Assembly: GCA_009746045.1 (NCBI GenBank)
Contig: RPFO01001718.1
Location: 7,501 to 71,500 of the forward strand
Length of the DNA stretch: 64,000 nt
Reading direction: 5' to 3'
From: Mesostigma viride
Lineage: Eukaryota > Streptophyta > Mesostigmatophyceae > Mesostigmatales > Mesostigmataceae
Shown: piece by piece, positions 24,000 to 35,100 of the stretch
Layout of the letters: each line of letters begins with the position of its first letter
How positions within the stretch are numbered: the first letter of the stretch is position 1
Made by a program: the position numbers and the translations under genes
The notes under the pieces: model-generated
The model's database searches: none
Told to the model about the DNA's origin: nothing
The model's input: the letters and a program-made list of their open reading frames with translations, nothing else

Positions 24000-24795
24000 C
24001 TGTCGGTCATCTGCACGCTGTATGAGGGGTCGACCACCTCGCGGGTGCTCACTCAAGTGACTCAACACGGCATTTTATTACCGGCCGCTATGTCCACTGC
24101 AGACCGGCGTCTGGCAGGGTTGCATGCTGTCACCGGACCTGTTTATTATTGTAGTGGATTATGTTATGCGCCAGGCACGTGCCCACTTTGCTCTGCTGGC
24201 TGGCCGCGCACCTGGCCTAGTGATTGAGAACGACCTTGTTGGGGAACTAGCTTGGGGGACCAACGGCAACAAGCAGAATTTACTCGCTGACCTCATTATT
24301 TATGCCGACGACATCACGCTCATTATTGAGAAGCCGGAGTCTGCCCAACTTTGGCTGGACCGCCTGCATGGCGCTCGAGGCTCGTGCTCTCTGTTGGTCT
24401 AGAAATCAGCCCCAAAACGGAGGCCCTGGCCCTTGGTCTGGCCGGGCCCCCCGCCCCCACTCCGCCTGTGAGACGACACCGAGGTACATTACCCTACTTC
24501 AGGCCGTGCTGCTATTAAGGCAGTTGGCTTCCCAACTGCGAGGACGACATGACGTCCGGATAGGCCTGATGGCATGGGCGCAACTCCATGAACACCGTCG
24601 CTGGTGGATCGAGCAAGGTTTCCCGCCCTCCGGCCCCGGCTAGTCGATCAAGTGCGACCTATTCAAGGTCGTATAATTCTGACGATCCTGACCTGCGGCG
24701 CCGAGACGGGGACGCTGACGCAGGAGCTGGAGATACGACTCGACAGCAACGCATGACTCACCAAGATGCTGCGCAAGGCACTTAATATATCCCCC
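24000..24795 (+). pseudogene. Decayed non-LTR reverse transcriptase
   Basis: Reverse-transcriptase motifs are visible in order. LYEGSTTSRVLTQ (about 24020-24058) is followed by a frameshift, then TGVWQGCMLSPDLF (about 24103-24144, the fingers/palm block). The catalytic YADDI is at about 24301-24315 within LLADLIIYADDITLIIEKP. Further frameshifts and stops follow. The thumb/C-terminal block ILTCGAETGTLTQELEIRLD and MLRKAL is at about 24680-24783. The element is a dead LINE copy. Reading frame is lost at several places, so no protein is expected. Confidence 0.8.
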
Positions 24796-26120
24796 AGTTT
24801 GGTTTGCACTGTATCAATAGCAAAATAGCAATGAGGATTTATGTAGTCACAACCATGCTCGGGTGATGCAACCTGGACATCGCCATCCCATAGTGCAATG
24901 CCAATGCAGGGTAGAACGTAGCCATGCAATTGCCCATAGCCTAACCAGCCAGTAGCCAACAGACATTAGCCAGCCTAGCTATGCGCCTCGCCTAGCACTG
25001 CTAATTGTTTCGGCTCACGTCTCCATAGCAATGCAATGCTCACACGGGACATATTGCACCCACAGGGGATGCCCCGGATCGTTTAGTTAGACGGGTCCGA
25101 TTGAGCACCCTGCATGTGGCATACCTGCGGCGTGAGGAAAGGGGGGGGGCTCTGCATGCGCCCCTACCCGCTGTGCACACTCAGGGATACAAAGCACTTA
25201 GGTGCTCCGTGACTCCCCAACGGGAGCACGTGTTTAATTAATTAATAATTAATTAACTCATTAATGAGGATTTCATTAATCAATTAATTAGTTATTCAGG
25301 ATTTGTACGCTGAATGCTGATTTACCATATGCCTAGTTTCCTACACATTCTTAGGCACAGGCGCCTGGGCCTAGCCGGGCACCTGGCCGGCCTGCACAGA
25401 TCAGGTAGATACATCAGATAGGCTAGCTGGCACCAAGCCCGCACAGCCCGGGCGTTTTGTCCTCACGTGGCGTGCACCAGGCCGCGCGCGGCCGGGCCGC
25501 CATCCGTGGACTTTCCGTGACAGGCTAAGCATGGGTGGACATGTGCTACACTAGACGGGATTAGGGCTCACGCCCGGGCTAGCCTCCTGGTTTGTCTGTA
25601 ATATGGAGGCGGATGGCTCGCAAGGATAGATTGCCTGTGGCAAGTATGTAGTGATGAAGGAGACCACCCCCAAGTCAGCGGGGGCTCAGCGTGTGATGCA
25701 GTTTGCCATCCATAGCGATTTAGGCTGTGGTGCCCACATGGTACGTACAGGGTTGCAACCCTGTACGTAACTAGGAACTAGATCGTTAGCATCATCCATT
25801 CCATCCCATGTTCTCCTCCCACTGAGGACTTCTGCTCACGTGACGCAGCCATGTGTACATTAATTTATTAATGATATGTGCATAAAAAGTCACACAATCC
25901 AGCTGTAAAAGCTGATTGCGTACAAAGGTCAAATTCTATTATACATTGTATTTTGCAATCATTCATCTTGCGCTATTCGTCCAAGCAACAATCAATTGAC
26001 CCAAGGTCAGTGACCAGACGAAAGCTAAACTGGGTGCAGCGCTAGAAGCACAAAGGAGATGTTCAAGACTACAGGTATTGTAATTATCATTTGAGTGTAG
26101 TAATTGCTACGCGCCACCTA
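24796..26120. other. Spacer without recognised genes
   Basis: AT-rich and GC-rich patches alternate. Runs of TTAATTAA lie at about 25213-25290 and a perfect palindrome at 25742-25769. No open frame has family similarity. It separates two convergent transcription units. Confidence 0.6.
25742..25769. repeat. Perfect 28-nt palindrome
   Basis: The 14-nt arm TACGTACAGGGTTG is followed directly by its reverse complement with no spacer. Confidence 0.9.
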
Positions 26121-29100
26121 TTACATTGTGCCACGGCTAGAGCAGATGTCAAGGTCCGGCCACAGGGACTCTATGAACCCCACCATGGTCTGCTGTGACA
26201 CGCTGCCTGCGGTCGTGATGCCGCCAGGATCCGGCGCCACCATGCCGTCATTGAGCATTTGTGAGTACTGGCCAAATGATGGGAACAGACCTGGCTGATC
26301 GTCCGTGTGCGATGCCCCCACAGGCGACACTGCCCCAAACTGGCCACTCTCTGCACCGGGCCAGAAACCTTCAGGCATGTCCTGCCTGTCCGACAGAGAT
26401 GCGCCGCTCCCTGGCCCGCCCTGGTGTTGAAGTACGCCAGAATTATGGCAGCCCGTGGAGTTGCCCTCGCAACCCCTCGGGTTCATGTGATCTCCACTGG
26501 CACGCATGGCTGGCCCCGGGATTACATTCCCAAGCTCTCTGCCGTCTCGTTCTTGACTTCCAGCATTCCTGAACTGGACGCGGTCGTCCGCAGCTAATGC
26601 AGAGAAGCCGTACTGATCGCTGTCACCACAAGGCGCCCCGCCTGGCGACATCCCTGGCCGTGCGGCAGGGGCCGGCGCCATGCAGCAGGACCCACCACCT
26701 CGCATGCGCATGTCATCCTTGCCATCTCCCTCCTCCTGATTGTTGTCCCCTGCTTCCACGGACCCAAACTGCCACGTCGCCGCTTCACCCTGCGGCTCGA
26801 CCTGAGACGAGTCAAGACAGTTCCCTGGACCCGCCGCTCTCCCACTTGCCCTCGTGCTGGCATGGGCCGCCGAGAACGACCAGTGTTGGCGGCATGCTTT
26901 CGCACGGCACGTCTCCTCTGGTACGGCGCCCACGATCGTGCCGCTGCTAGTGTGACCAGCGGGCATGCCGCTATAGTGACCATCACTACCGTGATAATGA
27001 CCCCCCATGGTACGATGGACGCAAGGGGGGGACACATCTTCATCCATCAGAGGGAACATGACCAGCGAGGACCTGCGCGCAGGGGCCACGGGATGGGATG
27101 GCGGATCGTCGTGCAGCAAGAGGACATTGCGGTTCTCATGGAAGCAGCTCTCCGTGCTGCGACCATCGTCATCGACCTCACCCAAACTGTCCAGCTCGCC
27201 ATCGCCAGCATCATGCAGGATGTCCGCGTCATCGCTCCCCGATAGGGCCGTGCTTTTCAGGCAGGGTTGGCCACCCATTCCCGCGTCTGGAAACCAAGGC
27301 GGCGGCGGCTGCTGCTGTTGTTGCTGTTGTGGGTTGTGCTGTTGATGCTGCCAGTGTTGCTGCTGCTGGTTGTGCAGTTGATGCTGCTCTTGTTGTTGTT
27401 GCTGCTGGAAGCAGTCGGGAATCTGGGATAGCGCCAGCTCAGCCGTGACAGCCTGGGACAGCGGACCCACGCCAGCCAGGAGGTCCCCAGGGATATTATA
27501 GGCGCAGGACTGCATGGCGATGGCACTCCCGGTTTGATGCTGGTTTGCAGGCGCGGCGCTGACGTTCGCGATGTCCCAGGCATGGCTCGCTGCCCCAATG
27601 TCCACAGCATCGCACGCCCCAAAGTCGCTGCCTTCGTGCCGTGGACAGGAGCTAGAGGCATTGGCTGGCAACTCATGGTGCGGCGTTGGGGTGATGGAGG
27701 GGGCATCCATGGGCGCACGCGGGTGCATGCCGACAGTGCCACCATGCGTCGGTGTAAGGTCGCTGGGGGTCACCGGGGGCGCGGGCGGTTCGGCCACATA
27801 CCGCCGCTTGTCAAAGTTGGTCACGCTGCGCATGCCACGATAGGCGAGGGCGGCCCTGTTCACGTTGTCGACAATGCCGAGTGGAGATTAAGGGTAGGTT
27901 GGTTGGGGATACGGGGAGCGGGGCGTTGCCAAGTAGGGGGTTCAGGACACAAAAGCGATCCATCCAAAAACCATCGACAATGGTTTAGATTGTTAGCTGA
28001 GGTGAGGTTGTTAGCTGAGGTGCATCATTAGCTGAGGTGAGCTTGTTAGCTGAGGTGCATTGTTAGCTGAGGTGAGGTTGTCAGCTGAGGTGTATTGTTA
28101 GCTGAGGTGAGCTTGTTAGCTGAGGTGTATTGTTAGCTGAGGTGAGGTTGTTGTACCTCACAGCCACAAACTGTGCTTCAAGAACTCGTACGACCTACAA
28201 GTACATGATTCCCAGTGACTGCGCGAAGGGGGGAGTGGGGGGAGGGAGGGGAGGGGAGGGGCCGCGGGGTAGTGAAGAGAAAGAGAGAGAGGGGGAGCCA
28301 TGGTAGGGGATGGTGGGAGGGGAGAAAACGGGTGGATGGAGGGCAGTAGAGGAACTCAGAAAAAAGAAGCGGCGCTATTTAAAACATGTAGAAAGAAAAG
28401 GCACAGGCATAGTTGAAGCACCGTCCATTTGAAACAGGCACAATGATACACCCTTCCCGCAAGCAGACATGTGAGAAAGCCGCGTGCCGTTACAAGCTTA
28501 ACCATTCCCTTAGGCCCGTCCCTGTCCTTGCATTCCACTCTGTTGGTCCAGACTCTCTTCATCTCCATGCATTAAAGATCTTGTTCCCCCCAGTAAGAAG
28601 AGGGGTCAAGGTGTCCTCCTTCACCGCTTGCTTGAGATGACCCCCTGTGCCCATTCATTCATTCCTTCACTAATCGCACGCCGTGCTCTTAAACGCGGTC
28701 TTGTGGCGGGATGCTCACAGAGGAAGTGGGCGATGACGGTCTGCCTTAATGACTAGGTATGAAAAGCTTGCGTTCGGGATCAAACCTGCGCTTGGTATTG
28801 AACAAGTGCTGCTGGATGCGCAAGCCAACACCAAGCCAAATGTTAATAATGTAAAACCTTGTGTTCACTTGCATCCCGATCAGGAGCTCGAGAGTAGTTG
28901 ACAACCGATTGCTCTGCTAAGCGCTGGGGTGGTTTTACGCACTCCCTAGTCGTGGTCTCAAGAAGCGAGCGTGCTTGCCTATGATGATCTGATGATCATG
29001 ACTCAGGAGAATTCTTGTACTCTCAAAGGACCATTCATTTCAAATGATACGTGACCGCATAGTGATGACTGGCAACCGGAGTGAAGCGCGAGATAGGGAC

Positions 29101-32100
29101 AACCCGAGAAAGCACGGATCGACAGCCAACACAACTCACAAGTACAGACAGGCGAGATATCTCTTGTCCGGCCTATATCGGACTATACATGAAGGTGTGC
29201 GCCGGGACTACTACTATATATGAAGGTGTGCGCCGAGGCATAGCTACCTGTCGTATGCTTCTGCGGCCTCTTCCTCCGTCGCTGATGTCAGCGTTGCCGA
29301 GGTCAGCGTTGCCAGGGAGCGATCCCAAGGGAACACGCGCGCACCAGCACACAGAAACGTCACGTCAAGAACAGAAAACGTCAATCAAGCACAGAAAATG
29401 CGAAGCACAGAAAATGTCAATCAAGCACAGAATCGTCAATTGCACAGAAGCACCAATCAAGCACAGGCACGTCAATCAAGCACAGAAACGTCAAGCTCAG
29501 TGTCCAGCCAAGGATGCAAAAAGGCATGCAGTCTCCTATATCTAGCACGGAACCTAAACAAGTACAACATTAGACCTGCCTGGCAATCTGCAGACCGGAT
29601 GATTACAGCGTGCAACGCAAAGCGCGTTGTCCTCCTGCCTTGCACCATTTTCCCTTCAGTAGGTAAAGTCACTAGATCAGAAACTATTAATTATAGAACT
29701 TTAAAACCTTAAATGCCTTGAATCATTTCCCCTTCACGCACCTCTCGCTAGTGTGGAGGAAACTGTGGCTATTATTGTTATTACATCACAGCGCGCGAGA
29801 TATCTCTTGAAACAGGCCAGCGGGCTCATCCCCGGTACGCGGCGCACATCCAACCGTTCATCGGGCGACTCCGGAAGAGGTTCGCAACTCGCAAGCAAAC
29901 AAGCACGCGCTCTTGAATAGCGCAGCCAGCAGGTACTTGTACCAAAAGCGCGAACACACACAAAGCGATAGACGTGCATTCTGTGGCGACATATTGCGTG
30001 GCGTAGATAAGTTACAGGTGGTTTCGGTATACTACTCTATAAAAGCCACATGTGATTTATCTATGCTATGTATTCCTTTTTTAAAAAATTGTGAAGCACG
30101 AGGTTTCATGTGGTTTAGTAACAAACAGCTTAAGTGGGCGGTCCTCCATTGAATACCGCAACCAGGTGGTGATGGTTTCATCCTGTACTCTGAACGAGGC
30201 CTCTATCTCAATAATAGCATAACGCGAACAGGCTGGACATCCTTTCTGTTTAGCGCTCACCAAAGGTGCCCAGGTACAGGTACTTGGTGCCACGCACTCG
30301 ACCGATTCGTGCCTCCCAGCGCCCGTTGTTGTGGTGGCTGTGAGGCAAGGCACCACAGGCACCAGCAACACATCCGTACAGGGGCCCCAAATAAGTTGTT
30401 AGGGAGGTGGTCGAACTAAACGACGGCAATGGATGATCAGGCTTTTGGCAAGTTTGCTAGCGATAGGGTGCATTCGATAGGGTGCCTTTATAGAGACAGA
30501 GTTAGGAGGAGAAATCATGGCCAGTAACAGATTGTTGACATCAAATGGACAAGTAGCTTTTCTATTTCTTGATGCCGCGTCCCCACTGCCACAAGAGGGC
30601 GTATCTATGGGCCCCATCTTGGGTCTTCAGTGCCCAGGTCGTCCCCTTAAACAGCACCGTCTAGTTGCCTACAGCTAGAACTGTCGGCCATGATGATTGA
30701 CCGCATGACAACCGTTCGCCATGCCCTGGTGCCATGCGAAAGAAATGGGATGCCGCGACTTCTGCTTCTTCCCCCTTCTGCTTCTCCCCCCTGCGCGCCC
30801 CCTCGCGGCCAGCCCGCGAGCGGGTCAGGCAATTCCTAAAAGCCACTGGTTTCCAACTTTCCTCACTGGCACTTGATCAGGGAAGGCAAGGCAAGGCAAG
30901 GCAAGGGAAGGGGAGGGGAGGGGAGGGGAGGGGAGGGGAGGGGAGGGGAGGGGAGGGGAGGGGAGGGGAGGGGAGGGAGGAGGGAGGGGAGGGGAGGGGA
31001 GGGGAGGGGAGGGGAGGGGAGGGGAGGGGAGGGGAGGGGAGGGGAGGGGAGGGGAGGGGAGGGGAGGGAGGGGAGGGAGGGGAGGGGAGGGGAGGGGAGG
31101 GAGGGGAGGGGAGGGGAGGGGAGGGAGGGGAGGGGAGGGGAGGGGAGGGAGGGGAGGGGAGGGGAGGGGAGGGGAGGGAGGGAGGGGAGGGGAGGGGAGG
31201 GGAGGGGAGGGGAGGGGAGGGGAGGGGAGGGGAGGGGAGGGGAGGGGAGGGGAGGGGAGGGGAAGGGCCACAGCAACGCAAGGTAGACCACCACGCCAAG
31301 ACCCCCCCCTCCCCCCATCCCCCCAGTGGCTCACCGCGTGACGCCCCGGAAACGAGATGCCCCCCGGGAGAAGCCGCTGCTGCGCCTGTTGGGGCCATTG
31401 GGAAGGTGGTGCAAAGGAAAGGTGGTCCATTGGGAATAATAATTTCAGAAATCCAAAATCGATTGGGATGGTGGCCCGCTGGTCCATGGAGGATGGTGGC
31501 CGAGGGAGGCGGGCACGGAGGGGATGCCTCAGCGTTGGACACTGCCAGTGGCCACATCCCCGCATTCATGTAGGCTGCTGCACACGCATTGAGGAATAGA
31601 AGTGCAGGCAAGCGTCACTCAGGGTGGTGGCTTACATTCTCCAAAGGCAGTTCAACCCCTTGAAAAAGACCTGCAAACCAACTTGAATGTATACGTAAGG
31701 GCAGGTGCGGGGAATTACGGCCCTATTCTATAACTGCCCGCATTGCCCATTGCTACCGCCGCGCCATCGCAAGAGTCCATAGATGCCTGAAGTCAGTCTC
31801 AAGTGCTTGGTGAACGGCCATACGAGTTACCGCCACAAAGTGGCAACCACTCAACAGTCTAAAAAAATTTTCCAAGCCCATTATCATGACATTTTTGCCT
31901 GAAGTCCTTATGTGTCGCTGGATGGTGCATGGCCAGCCCACTCATCGCTGCAACATGGTGACAAATGTGCTCTAATCAACAGTCGTCTGGTCGACTCTTT
32001 GGTGGTTGGCAGACATCAGCATCACTCACTGCATGCCGCAGCATAGCAGCCACTCATCAATTAAATATTGATCTGTGGTCGGTGCATGGCCCTACCACTC

Positions 32101-35100
32101 ACCGCCGCAGCATTGCAACCACCTCATCTCTGGACAACGACGCCATCGACCGGAGCTCCTCCGCATAGTTTTCCGCCTGGAGACATGCACGTCCAGAAGG
32201 GCAGAGGAAATGGCCAGAAGGGGAGAGGAATCAGTGATTTCTAAGCGGAGTGACGCATGCACGTGCACGCAATAGCCAGACGCCAAAAACAAGTAGGAAG
32301 TAATTAGAATGTACAGTGACAGTGCCCGCATTGGTAGTGTTACAAATGGGTCCAGTTCAGGGTGCCAAACCTATTGCCAATCAGCTGGATTGGTTTTGGT
32401 TGCCAGCAGATAGCCCAGAGGCTTAGTTATTTAATTACAGGGTGGTTTGTTTGGTCGGCTGATGTACAGCCGCCAGTCTGGGGTTTAGTTTATTTTCATT
32501 TTTGTACGTGGGGTGGGTTTGTTCATTTGCTCCAGCCAGTCAAAACACTTGGTGACAGACCATCAAATCATTTATGCATTGTTTGTTTGTGAGTTGAATA
32601 AGCCACCAATGTGGAAGACCCGGGATTACATACTGAACCATTTCCCGGTTTGTTTCACCCTGCAATAGGTGCAAAACTCTCGGCAGAAACACATATTTTG
32701 TAATACTACCAACGCGGGCTCTGTAACATTTATCATTACCTCTGATTCCTCGTTACCACACATAGATGAGGCGCTGTACTAGTTTCTAGATGGTTTCTAC
32801 GACAGGTGGAGCCCAAACGGCGTCTTGTAAGTGGACACAGCAGCAATGCTCGAGAGTGAAGTATCCGTAAAACAGTCGGGGAGATTCAAGATGGACCACT
32901 CATCTTTGCTATTGACACCATAAATTTAGAGATTTGACCGTAACGACGTGTGAGAACTGACCCCAGATGTTCATTGTAACCCCCAGTGTGACCACAAAAC
33001 ACGTTGAAGAGGAACATGAGCAGGCACGTTGCAAGCATAGGCCCTCCCCCCACCACACTCTCGCATCGTAGCCCATTCGGCGCCTCACCGGAAAGTTTGT
33101 GGTCGCAGATGGGCCCCAGTACATGAGTGCCGCGATGTCAAATGCTTGGGCGGCCTCCAACTCATCATTGTAGCCGCCTGTGGAGGGCCAGGGCCATGTT
33201 GTGTTTGTAATATTATTACAACAATGTTTATAATATTACTAGTATAGGAGTAAATTTGCTTATTCCATAAAACATGAGGTTTCATCTATCCACTTCAACT
33301 TATTCATTCTGACCATTATGTTCTTATCGTGAAGGGTTTCCTGTGTGGCAGGGCTCATGAGGCATGTGTGTGGCGCAAACGAGGGCAAAAAACCTCGTGG
33401 CGAAACAGTGGGCTGATCACAAGATAGAACCAGGAGGTCACTAGTGGAGCTATAAGCAGAATAAATAGCATCTTAACTTTAACTCAAATTTCATCACAAC
33501 CTTAAAAGCGATTCACGGAAGGGAAGCCTGTGGACAAAACAAACTCTTACAAATAAGAGGAAGGGGATGAATACCGTCAAACATGGCACGATCACAATTG
33601 CAATTTTTTGTCTAGGAGCTCGCCCCTCCAAAAGGGACTGTCACATGGGGAGCTCGCCGACATGCCCCCCCCCCATGCACACACACGCAAAGGAAGGTCC
33701 AAGCAGCACAGGGGATGCAAATAGAAACAGAAACATGCAGGGCCCCTTCACTTGCTTTTTGCAAGACCAACATCACCGCAGAGCGTCCAAGAAAGGAGTG
33801 TTGCACGTACCCAGGTAGACTGACGCGTGCCAGGCAGGCGTGCAGGGAGCCATCCGCGTGTTTTGTTGCCGCACGTTTGGTCGGCGGCAAGAGGGAGATG
33901 CCCAGGACCGTGTGGGGGGTTCGTGCCGCCATGCCCGTGATGATTCCAGGTATGTGGCCACGAAAAGGGGCAGGGACAAACCGTCACTTGGCACGCATAC
34001 TTGAGCAGAGACAGGCAGTCGAGCACGCATACTTGAGCACAGACAGGCAGTCGAGCACGCATACTTGAGCAGAGACAGGCAGTTGAGCAGGGCAAGCACG
34101 GTGAGGATGAAGATGAAACGCTGACAGCGATGGTCAACGAGCCCAACATGTCCGCACACCCTCTTATTCTACAGATGCAAATGTTGTCGCCTTGTCGGAA
34201 CCCCCCCTCCTTGCCTTCACCAGATCCAGCCCATGCGTGGCAGGCAAGCCATCGCGTGTAACCGCTGGCACATATTCATATTCCGGGTGGGAGGGATCCA
34301 AACCTGATGGGGAGATGAGGTGTTGCGACGCTGAAGCTTCTGCTTCCAAGTGCAGTAACTATTGCAGTTGTCAGTGAACCGAGCGGCCGTCATGATAGGC
34401 ACCGTGATGTGATCCTCGGCCACTGGGAGGGTTGCCAATAAACGTTAAGCTCTAGTTAGCCACTTGCAAGATCTATGAGACAAAGATACCAATGGCCAAT
34501 AAGACCATTAGTGACAGTGTTGAGTCATTGGCTAACAAAACCACATGACCGCGTCACGTGGGTACCCATAAAGGAACCATAGACCCCTTGGACACAACGG
34601 GAGGGAGGGCGGGTGCCCAAGTCTCTCTCACTGCCTGGGTCAGGCAGCCACAGAGGACTCTCTCTGCAGCATGGCGCAGGCACAACTGTGGGCTCCATAA
34701 GACGTTTCGGCAATGCAGATAGGGCACTGAAAGGCATGGAGTCACAGCAGCTGATGAAGGCATAGAAGGACGAGCCAATCAGCAAGATCAAAGTAACTTT
34801 CCTACTCAACTGTGCTGCTTCACTCGCGTCACAGACAAGCATTACCTCCTTCCTAATGCCATGCCTCTCACACGCAGAGCGAAAAGGATGAGGCGCTCAC
34901 TCACCTACCTTGCCCTCCTTCTTTCCCCGCACTCCCAAACACAGTTCCCTTTCTTAATCTTCTCCTCCTCTTCACCCACTCACCTTGCCGGCCCTTCTTA
35001 CATCTTCCCCTCCTCTCCACCCACCCACCTTGCCGGCCCTTCTTACATCTTCCCCTCCTCTCCACCCACCCACCTTGCCGGCCCTTCTTACATCTTCCCC

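Noticed and set aside
30290-30371. Minus-strand frame starting [19 protein letters not shown]
   Set aside because: A shadow of the AP2 exon 30337-30261 in another frame.
31820-31860. Alternative AP2 linker end (VVATLW before a GTAACT donor, minus)
   Set aside because: It resembles the family but a TGA lies directly upstream in frame, and no acceptor gives the required phase from 33089.
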